Source of the DNA: Echinicola jeungdonensis
GTDB lineage: Bacteria > Bacteroidota > Bacteroidia > Cytophagales > Cyclobacteriaceae
DNA: 64,000 nucleotides
NCBI RefSeq assembly: GCF_030409905.1
Contig: NZ_JAUFQT010000001.1
Location: forward strand, 1,820,001 to 1,884,000
Direction of reading: 5' to 3'
This document shows positions 1 through 8,670 of the stretch, one piece after another; positions within the stretch are counted from its first letter, which is position 1; each line of letters begins with the position of its first letter. The notes beneath the pieces were generated by a model. It was not told where the DNA came from. It was given only the letters and a program-made list of their open reading frames with translations, and searched no databases. The position numbers and the translations under genes were made by a program.

Positions 1-1178
1 ATTTCCAGGATGACTTGATATTGATCAAAGGAGCCAGGAAGTTTGAATTTGAGCAGGTGGTCAATAGGCTGCAGGAACGCATTCATGGGACTGTACTGGA
101 AATCAATCTAAATGCTCTTAGTCATAATTTTAATTTTTACAAAAGAAGGCTCAAGCCTTCCACCAAGTTAATGGTCATGGTGAAAGCCTTTGCCTATGGC
201 GGTGGCGCTACAGAAATTACCCACCATCTAGAACAGCTAAAAGCGGATTATTTGGCTGTTGCTTACACCGATGAGGGAGTTGCCCTTAGAAATGACGGCA
301 TCCAACTACCCATTATGGTGCTTAATCCTGTGCCCGAATCCTTTCATAATTTATTGAAATACAAACTTGAGCCCGTTGTTTACAGCTTGTCTTTTTTTAA
401 GCAGCTGGGTCAATTTTGTAAATCCTTTAAGGGAAAGGTAAAAATCCATCTTGATTTGGATACAGGTATGCATCGTTTGGGATTTTCCCAACGGGATTTG
501 GAGGATTTGAATAGATTGATTGTTGAATATCCAGAACTGGAAATTGCCAGCCTATATACCCACATGGCCGGAGCTGATGAAGCTGCCCATGAAAACTTTT
601 CGATGCAGCAACTAGAACTTTTTAAAAAAATGGGGGATAAAATAAAAAGTTACTTAGGTTATCAGCCATTGATGCATGCATTGAATTCTGCTGGGATTAT
701 TCGTTATCCTGATTATCAATTTGACATGGTCAGATTGGGTATTGGTCTGTATGGGGTGGAGGTTAATGGGTTGTTTGAAAAAGCGCTTGATCCTATTAGT
801 TGTCTAAAAACTACCGTATCCCAAATAAAAAAATTAAAGAAGGGGGAAACGGTGGGATATGGAAGAAAGGGAGTCATGCCTGAGGATGGGCAGATTGCCA
901 CCATTGCCATTGGTTATGCAGATGGTTATGATAGGAGGTTTAGCAATGGCAAAGGCTATGTATTGATCCATGGCCAAAAAGCTCCTGTGATCGGGAATGT
1001 TTGTATGGACATGACCATGGTCAATGCCACGGGAATAGATGTACGGGAAGGTGATGAAGTTATCGTTTATGGGCAGGACATATCCCTCAAAACCCTTGCG
1101 CAGTCCATTGGAACCATTCCCTATGAATTACTTACGAATATCAGCAGTAGGGTGAAAAGGGTTTATTATTTGGATTAG
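1..1178 (+). CDS. alr: Bifunctional MurF / alanine racemase, C-terminal (racemase) part, 5' truncated by window edge
   Basis: The reading frame is open from the first bases of the window, so the gene starts upstream. The first residues (ILIKGARKFEFE) resemble the end of a MurF ligase, and they run without a break into a fold-type III PLP alanine racemase. This is the MurF-Alr fusion typical of Bacteroidota. The racemase makes D-alanine for peptidoglycan, and the MurF part would add D-Ala-D-Ala to the UDP-muramoyl tripeptide in the cytoplasm. Visible landmarks are the PLP lysine in VKAFAYG (bases 183-185; the usual Asn after VKA is Phe), HALNSAG, VRLGIGLYG, the catalytic Tyr in VGYGRKG, and GNVCMDMTMV. 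The stop overlaps the last bases of the convergent wecB gene by 4 bp. An internal TTG at base 15 would give a free-standing racemase, but sequence continuity with MurF makes that unlikely. Confidence 0.93.
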   Translation, partial: FQDDLILIKGARKFEFEQVVNRLQERIHGTVLEINLNALSHNFNFYKRRLKPSTKLMVMVKAFAYGGGATEITHHLEQLKADYLAVAYTDEGVALRNDGIQLPIMVLNPVPESFHNLLKYKLEPVVYSLSFFKQLGQFCKSFKGKVKIHLDLDTGMHRLGFSQRDLEDLNRLIVEYPELEIASLYTHMAGADEAAHENFSMQQLELFKKMGDKIKSYLGYQPLMHALNSAGIIRYPDYQFDMVRLGIGLYGVEVNGLFEKALDPISCLKTTVSQIKKLKKGETVGYGRKGVMPEDGQIATIAIGYADGYDRRFSNGKGYVLIHGQKAPVIGNVCMDMTMVNATGIDVREGDEVIVYGQDISLKTLAQSIGTIPYELLTNISSRVKRVYYLD

Positions 1179-2293
1179 CCCTGGGTGACCCTCTTCTTTT
1201 CCCCATAAATCTGCCACAATTTTTCCACGATTCTGGTGGCTGAATGCCCGTCCCAAAGGAGTATGCCCCGGTATTGTTTCCAATTACCCTCAAGAATTTT
1301 CTCCATATAAGGTTTGAGCTTAGAGGGGTCTGTTCCGACCAGCTCATTTGTGCCTTGGGTTATAGTTTCGGGCCGCTCAGTATTATCCCTCAATGTCAAA
1401 CAAGGTACATTCATCACCGAGGCTTCCTCAGTGATTCCTCCCGAATCTGTTATGACCCCTCTGGCATTTTGGACCAGGTAATTGAACTCCAAATAGGATA
1501 GAGGTTCTGTATAATGTAATCTTGGATGTTCAATTCCCAGGTTTTTCAGGACTTTAGCCGTGCGGGGATGGACAGGGAAAACAATGGGCAATTCCCCAGA
1601 ACCTTCCAATATGGCCTCCATCATGGCCTTTAATTTTTCCTCTTGATCCACATTAGCTGGCCTGTGCAAGGTCAATACAAAATAGGATTTTTCCTTTAAT
1701 CGGTCATAAATTTCCCCATGAGGTTGTTTTAAGTTGGGCATTTCCTTTAAAAGTGTGTCTATCATGGTATTACCCACCCAATGGATTTTCCTTTCCGGCA
1801 CTCCATAATTGATTAAGTTCTCATTGGCCAATTCTGTGGTGGTAAAAAAATGGTCGGTTATGCTGTCGGTTACCATTCTATTGATTTCTTCAGGCATGCT
1901 CATGTCCCAAGAACGGATCCCGCCCTCTACATGAACCACTTGAACTTGCATTTTTTTGGCCGTTATGGAGCAAGCAAGGGTGGATGTGACATCGCCCACC
2001 ACCAAAACCACATCTGGTTTGAAATTCTCCAATTCCTTTTCAAAACCTACCATAATGGCTGCTGTTTGTTGGGCTTGGGAACCTCCTCCCGCTTCCAGGT
2101 TGATATGGGGATGGGGAATCTGAAGCTGTTCAAAAAAATCTCCGGACATTTTGGGATCATAATGCTGGCCAGTATGCACCAACCGGTAATCCATTTCCCT
2201 GCCTGACTCCCGGACTTGATGAATGGCATGGATGATAGGAGCAATTTTCATGAAATTGGGCCTAGCGCCAGCAATCAAAGTTATGTTTACCAT
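1175..2293 (-). CDS. wecB: UDP-N-acetylglucosamine 2-epimerase (non-hydrolysing)
   Basis: This 372-residue cytoplasmic enzyme interconverts UDP-GlcNAc and UDP-ManNAc, a precursor for surface polysaccharides. Family signatures are visible: GARPNFMKIAPI near the N-terminus, HTGQHYD, VVGDVTST, the HVEGGIRS/MPEEINR stretch, and a C-terminal TDSGGITEEA nucleotide-binding segment. Length and start (MVNITLIAGARPNF) match the family. It is convergent with the racemase gene and overlaps its end by 4 bp. No ManNAc dehydrogenase (wecC) is adjacent, so the downstream sugar is unknown. It lies about 38 kb from the exopolysaccharide locus but may supply it; that link is inference. Confidence 0.93.
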   Translation of the reverse strand: MVNITLIAGARPNFMKIAPIIHAIHQVRESGREMDYRLVHTGQHYDPKMSGDFFEQLQIPHPHINLEAGGGSQAQQTAAIMVGFEKELENFKPDVVLVVGDVTSTLACSITAKKMQVQVVHVEGGIRSWDMSMPEEINRMVTDSITDHFFTTTELANENLINYGVPERKIHWVGNTMIDTLLKEMPNLKQPHGEIYDRLKEKSYFVLTLHRPANVDQEEKLKAMMEAILEGSGELPIVFPVHPRTAKVLKNLGIEHPRLHYTEPLSYLEFNYLVQNARGVITDSGGITEEASVMNVPCLTLRDNTERPETITQGTNELVGTDPSKLKPYMEKILEGNWKQYRGILLWDGHSATRIVEKLWQIYGEKKRVTQG

Positions 2294-2452
2294 TTTAATA
2301 ATCTATAAAGTATGGGTGTTCCCATTTTATTAGTGATAAAATAAATTCTAATATACACAAAGTTTAAAGCCTTCTGAAAAAGTACTTTTAAGATTTAGAT
2401 TACAAGATTGATATAAAGCCCATTACAGCCGTTTTTTCCCTTAAATTTCCTT

Positions 2453-2460
2453 TATATTTG
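2453..2460 (+). promoter_or_regulatory. Candidate Bacteroidota -7 promoter element (TATATTTG)
   Basis: TATATTTG matches the Bacteroidota sigma-A -7 consensus TAnnTTTG exactly and lies about 80 bp before the lipoprotein gene. A clear -33 TTTG about 19 bp upstream is not seen, only a T-run after CCG, so this is a candidate only. Confidence 0.35.
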
Positions 2461-2542
2461 TGTGGTTTTTAGCTGGTAAATTTAAATTGCAGCTATTCAA
2501 AATTTCTTAATTAAGCGTAATTATCATCGGCATTCCAATTAA

Positions 2543-3205
2543 ATGTATTTGAATCCCCCATTTTCCCGGTTATTATTCAACCTTTTGTTTGTCTCCATTT
2601 TCTTTTTTGGGGCTTGTCAGGAGGACTCCTTGGTCAATGATATTTTGGTTTATGAAAATGATTTTTCAGGGCAAGACCTGACTCAAATTGAAAACGGCAA
2701 ATTGCATGTTTTCAATGAGGATACTGTGTTGGGAAATTATAATAATGAGGAAGTGCTACTTCAACTTGAGGGCCTTCCAAGGCATAATATTGTGAGAGTA
2801 AATATCGATTTGTTGGTTCATGATAGTTGGGATGGAAACTTGAAAGGTTTAGGGGGGCCAGACAAATGGTATATGAAATTGGATAATATGGAAATCATCA
2901 ACACCACCTTTTCCAACAGCATCTGCTCTTACAGTTATTGCCTGTACCAATCTTACCCGGATAATTATGGAAGGCATTATGATCCAAAAACAGGAGCAAT
3001 TAATATCAACCTTCCAGGCCTTTGCCAATATAATTCGGAATCCAATTGGACCAGCTTATACAAAATCAGCAAACTAGTTTATCATCACGGATCGAACCTT
3101 GAAATAATACTTGGAGATCAACTGATACAGGAGAATGCAGAAAACCCCATTTGTGATGAAAGTTGGTCCTTGGCCAAAATAGAGGTAAGTACACTTACTC
3201 AATAG
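2543..3205 (+). CDS. Predicted secreted lipoprotein of unknown function
   Basis: A 220-residue protein with a hydrophobic signal segment ending in a lipobox (FFFGACQED; Cys near residue 25), so it is predicted to be a lipid-anchored envelope protein. The rest reads as a beta-rich single domain that I do not recognise; it has Trp, Gly and Asp stretches (DSWDGN, GGPDKWYMKL) and several later cysteines (SICSYSYC, GLCQYN, NPICDE) that could pair as disulfides. The spacing suggests co-transcription with the Wzi-like gene 27 bp downstream, hinting at an envelope or capsule-related role. That association is inference only. A carbohydrate-binding-like fold is one possibility, but no motif proves it. 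Confidence 0.7.
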   Translation: MYLNPPFSRLLFNLLFVSIFFFGACQEDSLVNDILVYENDFSGQDLTQIENGKLHVFNEDTVLGNYNNEEVLLQLEGLPRHNIVRVNIDLLVHDSWDGNLKGLGGPDKWYMKLDNMEIINTTFSNSICSYSYCLYQSYPDNYGRHYDPKTGAININLPGLCQYNSESNWTSLYKISKLVYHHGSNLEIILGDQLIQENAENPICDESWSLAKIEVSTLTQ

Positions 3206-3232
3206 CCTATCAAATTGAAAATTTCTTCAGTA

Positions 3233-4918
3233 ATGAATAAAATAATTCCTCTTTTTTTTATGTTGGTTTTGCCTTCGCTTAGCTCGGCACAATCTATTTC
3301 CTTGAATAATTTTTTTCTTGAAGATTATCTCAGAAGGCAACAGCTTATGGGGAATTTTGAGAAAGAATATTCCTTTAACCTCAGGCCAATTTCTCCCCGG
3401 ATAGAAGATTTTTGGGATCAAAGTAAGGCTACCTTTGAAAAACTGGAAATGCTTTTAGGAAAAGGGAGGGAATTTGACATAAGAGGTGAAAAAATAAATT
3501 TTAGATACCTTCCTGTAACCTTTAAAACGCAGTATAATTCCAATTATGCTTTTGGTATCAATGATGGAGCGATGATACCCAATAGGGGTTTGCAAGCTTT
3601 GGTAAGTGGAGGCATTTATGCAGAATGGAAAGGGGTTAGCCTTCAATTCCAGCCCGAATTGGTAACCGCCCAAAACTTGGAATATGAGGGTTTTCCCAGC
3701 GAACATAATGGAAGGACCTGGAAGGAATACTACGAATGGCTTAATACCCATGATAATCCTGAACGGTTTGGGACAGAGGGATATATTAAATTGCTTCCTG
3801 GTCAATCCAGCATCCGCTATAATGCCTATCAGATGTCAGTAGGAATTTCGACTGAAAATATTTGGTGGGGACCCGGAAAAAGAAATTCCCTCCTGATGAG
3901 CAATAATGCACCTGGATTTCTTCATTTTACTTTAAATACCCAAAAACCGATTTCTACCTCCATTGGCCAATTTGAAGGGCAATTGATAGCAGCAAAGTTA
4001 AAAAACTCGGATTATCTCCCGCCACGTGATGCCATGATTCACCAGAATACTCCATTGAGATTTCCCAAAAGGGATGATTGGAGGTATTTGTCCGGCATCA
4101 CGGTTAGCTACCAACCCAAATGGGTGCCTGGATTATCTGTGGGCTATAGCAGCGTTTCCCAGATGTACCACAATGATATGAATAAGCTGAAAGATTACCT
4201 CCCCCTATTTAATGGAGAAAAAGGACCAGCTAATGTGGTTGATCTGGAAAGGGACAGCAGGAACCAGTTAAGTTCAGGATATTTCCGGTGGATGAGTCAT
4301 GGAGGTTTGTTTGAATTTTATGGAGAATATGGTTCAAATGGAAACAGCCGGGAATTGAGGGATTTTTTGGTCAACCCGGATCTGAACCGGGCGTTTACTT
4401 TTGGATTTAGCAATTTGATTCCATTGAAAAGGGAAGATGCCTTTATTCAAATCAGTTCAGAAATGACCCAAACCGGCCAAACGGTTAGGGATAACATTGT
4501 AGCTCATAACAGTTGGTACACTCATCCCTATGTGCGGCAAGGCTATACCCATAAGGGGCAAGTGATGGGAGCAGGCAATGGCCCCGGCAGTAATGTGATT
4601 TTCCTGGAAGCAAGTTGGGTGCAGAACTTTAAGAAAATTGGTTTACAAATGGAGCGGATAGTTTATAATAATGACTTTTATTACAAGCGTTTTGAAAAGA
4701 ATAAAGACTGGAGAAGAAAATATATTGACTTGGTTCCCTCTTTGGTAGTGGATTGGCAGTTTAATAAGGTTCTGTTTTCCAGTAGGCTTCAATATGTCAA
4801 TACATTAAATTACAAATGGTACCTTGAAAATAGCCCTGATCCAGACCAGTATTTTGTAGCCGGTTATGATAGAAAAAATATCGTGGCCAACTTCAGCTTG
4901 TATTATTTTATTAGGTAA
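3233..4918 (+). CDS. Capsule assembly Wzi family outer-membrane protein
   Basis: A roughly 561-residue protein with a clean signal peptide (MNKIIPLFFMLVLPSLSSAQ) followed by a beta-barrel-type sequence rich in alternating aromatic residues and ending in FSLYYFIR, a typical outer-membrane C-terminus. It resembles the Bacteroidota branch of the Wzi capsule-assembly family: an N-terminal region of the type FRYLPVTFKTQYNS, then GISTENIWWGPGKRNSLLMSNN and long barrel strands. Wzi in Enterobacteria binds capsule polymer at the surface; the function here is inferred from the family. I chose the ATG at 3233 because the signal peptide starts there; a TTG 18 bp upstream in frame is possible. It follows the lipoprotein gene closely and probably shares its transcript. 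Confidence 0.8.
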   Translation: MNKIIPLFFMLVLPSLSSAQSISLNNFFLEDYLRRQQLMGNFEKEYSFNLRPISPRIEDFWDQSKATFEKLEMLLGKGREFDIRGEKINFRYLPVTFKTQYNSNYAFGINDGAMIPNRGLQALVSGGIYAEWKGVSLQFQPELVTAQNLEYEGFPSEHNGRTWKEYYEWLNTHDNPERFGTEGYIKLLPGQSSIRYNAYQMSVGISTENIWWGPGKRNSLLMSNNAPGFLHFTLNTQKPISTSIGQFEGQLIAAKLKNSDYLPPRDAMIHQNTPLRFPKRDDWRYLSGITVSYQPKWVPGLSVGYSSVSQMYHNDMNKLKDYLPLFNGEKGPANVVDLERDSRNQLSSGYFRWMSHGGLFEFYGEYGSNGNSRELRDFLVNPDLNRAFTFGFSNLIPLKREDAFIQISSEMTQTGQTVRDNIVAHNSWYTHPYVRQGYTHKGQVMGAGNGPGSNVIFLEASWVQNFKKIGLQMERIVYNNDFYYKRFEKNKDWRRKYIDLVPSLVVDWQFNKVLFSSRLQYVNTLNYKWYLENSPDPDQYFVAGYDRKNIVANFSLYYFIR

Positions 4919-4999
4919 TCTTTTTATAAAAGTTCTTTTCCTTGCTCCTTTTTTTGATTCGTTAAATTATGCCAGTGCTTTGGAGGGAAATCTCCAAAA

Positions 5000-6142
5000 C
5001 TAAATCACCTCATTCAAGCCAAAATAAAAAGCTTTTTGGTCTCCAAAGGCTATGTCCAGTCGGATATTCAAGCCCTCATCATTAAGGCGGTAACGGAAGC
5101 CAAACCCTCCTCCGTACCGGAACCGGTCAAAGGAATAGTTCCTGAACTGAGGAGCAACCTGCCCGGCACTGCCAAAAAACACCAGCCCCAATTTCCGGTA
5201 AACGGGCATGCGGTATTCTGCCTGATAAACCATGGCCTGCCTATCCCTGTACCTCCCCTCAAAATAGCCCCGCATAATATCACTTCCTCCAATTAGGGAA
5301 AGGTGCTGAAATGGTGGATTCCCATAAGTAAAACTCCACCAAGACTGCATAGCAATGACATGCCTGTCAAATATCCGAATGTATTTCCGCAGGTCCAGCT
5401 GATACTGATTAAAGGTAAAATTGCCGCCCAAAAAAGATTGAAAGCTCATCCAGGAAAACTGATGAAAGGAACCACCGGAAGGCTGGAAGATATTGTCCCG
5501 GGTGTCGAAATTGGCAGTAATGCCCAAACCAGATAGTCTTGGATGATTGCTTCCTGGGATATTTCCACTTTCCAAAAGACCCTCTGGGATTTTATAATAA
5601 ATATTATCTGCCCTGAATTCATACCTTGGACCAAGGTAAAAGCCTTTCAGCAACTCTCTTTGGTATTGAAGATGGAAATAAATGTACCTGCTGGCATAAT
5701 CCTCCTCATTTTCTTGCCGAAGTTCATTTCCAATTCCATAAAATTTGAAAGGATAATCAGTCAATTCCAATCTTGCATGGAGGTAATCCTTGTTTTCATC
5801 TTTCCAAAGCTCCAATTCGGAAGTAAAAATGGCTTGATTTTCCAGGGTATAAAGGAATGTTATAGGGAGTGTGGAGGGCCTCAAGTCACCATCTGATTTT
5901 GTGGAGGTTGCCCTGAAAACTTTAATTGTCCTGGCACCAATTCCCCAACTTGTTTCGGGTGAATAGGTCAATGCAGGAATAAATGTCCAAGAATCTGTGC
6001 TGGCCCAGTCAACAAGTTCTTCCGCCGTATTGAAAGCCTTATCGATCAACCCTTCATCATTTATCTCTTTATTTTCCTGAGTAAAAATGGGTGAGACAAT
6101 TAAGGCAAAAATGATTGTCAGCAGCAAAGACATTGGGATCAT
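5000..6142 (-). CDS. BamA/TamA (Omp85) family outer-membrane barrel protein
   Basis: About 380 residues: a signal peptide (MIPMSLLLTIIFALIVSP), a short periplasmic stretch, then a C-terminal D15/surface-antigen barrel with FYGIGNELR, GLGITANFDTRDNIFQPSGG and GGSDIMRGYFEGRYRD, the last being the Omp85 loop-6 (VRGF/Y-type) signature. It ends in aromatic/hydrophobic strands (FGDQKAFYFGLNEVI). It is much shorter than BamA and lacks POTRA repeats, so it belongs to the small patatin-less Omp85-like barrels common in Bacteroidota. The role in outer-membrane insertion or secretion is unproven. The ATG at 6142 gives the cleanest signal peptide; a TTG at 6181 adds 13 residues. It is monocistronic and convergent with the Wzi-like gene. 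Confidence 0.8.
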   Translation of the reverse strand: MIPMSLLLTIIFALIVSPIFTQENKEINDEGLIDKAFNTAEELVDWASTDSWTFIPALTYSPETSWGIGARTIKVFRATSTKSDGDLRPSTLPITFLYTLENQAIFTSELELWKDENKDYLHARLELTDYPFKFYGIGNELRQENEEDYASRYIYFHLQYQRELLKGFYLGPRYEFRADNIYYKIPEGLLESGNIPGSNHPRLSGLGITANFDTRDNIFQPSGGSFHQFSWMSFQSFLGGNFTFNQYQLDLRKYIRIFDRHVIAMQSWWSFTYGNPPFQHLSLIGGSDIMRGYFEGRYRDRQAMVYQAEYRMPVYRKLGLVFFGSAGQVAPQFRNYSFDRFRYGGGFGFRYRLNDEGLNIRLDIAFGDQKAFYFGLNEVI

Positions 6143-6342
6143 AAGTAAGTATTTGGAAGGGAAATTTGATAGTTTTGGCAAAATTACACTAAATCATTTA
6201 TATAGCAGCCAGTGAATGGTTTACTTCCCAGTAAATTATATTTTTGGATACTCATCAGTGGTCTATTGGACAAAGGCCAACTTGAATACTGCCTTCTTTT
6301 ATACCAAATTCCCCAAAAAACCAATACTTTCATACATCCATC

Positions 6343-7068
6343 TCAATTCTCACCACTCTCTCCTAAATACTTTTTTTCTTTCACTCTCCAAAGTCCCCAC
6401 CATGGGGTTCCGGGAGAGTCATGATGTTCATAATGGTAACCAAAAAAATAACAGCTCAAAAATGCCCAGAAATGGTTTTTCGCTAAAGTTCTCGACTGAT
6501 GCTTATTGTTATGGGACCCTCTATGGGGCAAATAGGTTCCAAAATAAAACAACTGGAAAGTGGCTAGAATTGCAGGAAGAATCCAAAAGGCGACAAGGTT
6601 CTCAATAGGAAAAAATATAATCAACAATTGAAAGGCAATAGCCATTAAAATCAGTTGTCCAATGGATATATAGGTTTTGATAAAATTCCAATACCATTTC
6701 CAAAATTGGCCAGAGGAATGAAAATCTGGATCATTTCCTGTTGCCACAAACTGGTGGTGTTGATGGTGTTTTGGAAAAATCCTGTTATAAAAGTTGAATG
6801 AGAAAAGGAGGGCTGCCAACCAACCAATGGCATGATTGAGCTTAGAATTTTTGGAAACTGATCCATGCATGGCATCATGGGCTGTAATAAATAGTCCTGT
6901 GTATAAATGAGTTTGTAATAAAAAGCCCAAATACATTAGTGGGTTAGCAAAATCCATTTCCAAATTCAGTAACAAATAAAGCATTAATCCCCATAGGGAA
7001 ATGATCCCAAAAGCGAACAGCGTTCCGATAGGGTCCACATTATTTTTTGTTTTTTCATTTTGTGACAT
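6343..7068 (-). CDS. crtW: Beta-carotene 4-ketolase (CrtW-type)
   Basis: A 241-residue membrane di-iron oxygenase of the fatty-acid-hydroxylase/desaturase superfamily. The histidine clusters diagnostic for CrtW are present in order: HDAMHG, FPKHHQHHQF followed by NDPDF, and FGYHYEHHDSPGTPWW, plus FGTYLPHRG. Hydrophobic segments separate them. CrtW introduces keto groups at C4/C4' of beta-ionone rings, giving echinenone, canthaxanthin or, with CrtZ, astaxanthin. It is the last gene of the minus-strand carotenoid operon, 36 bp after ispH. The combination of crtW and crtZ in one locus is what suggests astaxanthin-type end products. Substrate order is not readable from sequence. Confidence 0.93.
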   Translation of the reverse strand: MSQNEKTKNNVDPIGTLFAFGIISLWGLMLYLLLNLEMDFANPLMYLGFLLQTHLYTGLFITAHDAMHGSVSKNSKLNHAIGWLAALLFSFNFYNRIFPKHHQHHQFVATGNDPDFHSSGQFWKWYWNFIKTYISIGQLILMAIAFQLLIIFFPIENLVAFWILPAILATFQLFYFGTYLPHRGSHNNKHQSRTLAKNHFWAFLSCYFFGYHYEHHDSPGTPWWGLWRVKEKKYLGESGEN

Positions 7069-7104
7069 GAGAAATGATTGCTTATTGCCAAGGTAAGGAA
7101 TGAA

Positions 7105-7950
7105 TTAAAGGCGAAGCAAATGTTCTTTTACTTCTTCCATCAACCACATGGGGGTAGAAGTAGCACCGCAAACCCCTACTTTATCGTTTTCTTTGAACCA
7201 GCTGGAGTTTACTTGATCCCGACGTGATACAAAATAAGTATTTGGGTTTTTACTTTTGCATACTTCAAAAAGGGCCTTGCCATTACTGGATTTGCTTCCG
7301 CTTACAAAAATTACCTTGTCAAATTGTGCTGTAAAATTCCTCAATTCTTTATCCCTGTTGGACACCTGCCTGCAAATGGTATCATGTGCTTGAACCTGGA
7401 TCCCTTTTTCTCCCAGTATCCTGTTGATCTCGTAAAATTTTTCAGGACTTTTGGTAGTTTGGCTAAAAAGGGTGATTTCTGAGGGCAAGGTATCCAAATC
7501 CAACTCCTTGGGGTCCTGGAACACTACTGCCTTTCCGGAGGTTTGTCCCAGCAAACCTTCCACCTCGGCATGGCCATGTTTCCCATAAATATAAATGGTC
7601 TCCTTCCGGTCAAAAGCATTTTTTATCCTGTTTTGCAATTTCAGGACTACCGGGCAACTTGCATCCACCAAGGTCAAATCATTTTTGATCGCCAATTCAT
7701 AAGTGGAAGGAGGCTCTCCGTGCGCCCGTATTAGCACCTTTTCGCTTTTCAGATTTTCCAGGCCTTTATGATCTATGATCTTTAAACCTTTATTTACAAG
7801 CCTTTTGACTTCTTCATCGTTGTGCACGATATCACCAAGGCAATAAAGATGTCCTTCCTGATCCAGGATTTCCTCGGCCATTTCAATGGCATAAACCACG
7901 CCGAAGCAAAATCCGGAATGGGAATCAATATGTACATCGAGCTGTAACAT
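7105..7950 (-). CDS. ispH: 4-hydroxy-3-methylbut-2-enyl diphosphate reductase
   Basis: This 281-residue cytoplasmic [4Fe-4S] enzyme (LytB) makes IPP and DMAPP in the last step of the MEP pathway. The three cluster cysteines are visible: SGFCFGV (C15), DASCPVV (C99) and VCGATSTP (C261). The family segments RAHGEP and SKSSNGKALFEVC are also present. It sits inside the carotenoid operon, 2 bp after the lycopene cyclase gene, which couples precursor supply to pigment synthesis. IspH is usually a housekeeping gene outside pigment operons; whether the genome has a second copy cannot be judged here. Confidence 0.95.
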   Translation of the reverse strand: MLQLDVHIDSHSGFCFGVVYAIEMAEEILDQEGHLYCLGDIVHNDEEVKRLVNKGLKIIDHKGLENLKSEKVLIRAHGEPPSTYELAIKNDLTLVDASCPVVLKLQNRIKNAFDRKETIYIYGKHGHAEVEGLLGQTSGKAVVFQDPKELDLDTLPSEITLFSQTTKSPEKFYEINRILGEKGIQVQAHDTICRQVSNRDKELRNFTAQFDKVIFVSGSKSSNGKALFEVCKSKNPNTYFVSRRDQVNSSWFKENDKVGVCGATSTPMWLMEEVKEHLLRL

Positions 7951-7952
7951 AA

Positions 7953-8663
7953 TTACTTAACCAATCTGATGGGAAATAGTTTCCAGGTTTTTATTCCTTC
8001 ATAGAAAGAAATATTCATAAGCATCAAACCCATAGAATAGACAAAATCCTCAATAGGAATGGTAAAGACCCGGATGCCCAGAACTTCTTTTGGATTGTAT
8101 ATTACTACAGGTTCAACGCTAAAAGCCCCTGTAAGTGCACCATTTACCAATAAAAAGGGAATCAGATGAATCAGGTAAAAAACAAAGAAAAGGCCCAAAT
8201 GCTTTTTCTTAAACATTAAATAATGCCCCATCAAAATTATTGCGCAGGTAAGAAAATTGACCCTTGTGTATAACTTGTCCCAATTGAAAACTGCTATTAC
8301 AATAAGGAGCAAAGCCAAAGTCCAAGTGATTTCTTTAACCCAATTCCTGAATGGATCCCTTGGCCAATAATACCGCATCACTTCATAGATAAATAAGGTC
8401 GAAAAGGGAATCACCACAAAAAACAAACATTCTTCCAAAGGCAAATTCCCCCATTGTTTACCTATAAGGTACTGCTCATTAAATGACCATACTTCCAAAT
8501 AGGTAAACCATTGATCCCATCCAATAAAGAAAAACGTAGTGATGAAAATGGCAGGGAAAAGTGCAAACCATTTTTTATAATATTGGATTTTGGACTCAAA
8601 TGACCAGGCTAATGGAAACATGAGCGTCAATAGGATAAGCAGTAAATAATAGTATTGGTCCAT
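7953..8663 (-). CDS. crtYcd: Lycopene beta-cyclase, fused heterodimeric type (CrtYcd)
   Basis: About 236 residues with six to seven hydrophobic segments. Two lycopene-cyclase domains lie in tandem. The first carries LPLEECLFFVVIP and the second carries IPIEDFVYSMGLML, the duplicated P-x-E-(E/D) motif of the CrtYc/CrtYd cyclases of actinobacteria, fungi and Bacteroidota. The enzyme cyclises both ends of lycopene to beta-carotene in the membrane. I chose the ATG at 8663, 7 bp after the crtB stop, because it starts directly at the first membrane segment (MDQYYYLLLILL). An ATG at 8696 inside crtB would add 11 residues. It is unrelated in sequence to the flavoprotein CrtY. Confidence 0.9.
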   Translation of the reverse strand: MDQYYYLLLILLTLMFPLAWSFESKIQYYKKWFALFPAIFITTFFFIGWDQWFTYLEVWSFNEQYLIGKQWGNLPLEECLFFVVIPFSTLFIYEVMRYYWPRDPFRNWVKEITWTLALLLIVIAVFNWDKLYTRVNFLTCAIILMGHYLMFKKKHLGLFFVFYLIHLIPFLLVNGALTGAFSVEPVVIYNPKEVLGIRVFTIPIEDFVYSMGLMLMNISFYEGIKTWKLFPIRLVK

Positions 8664-8670
8664 TTTTACT

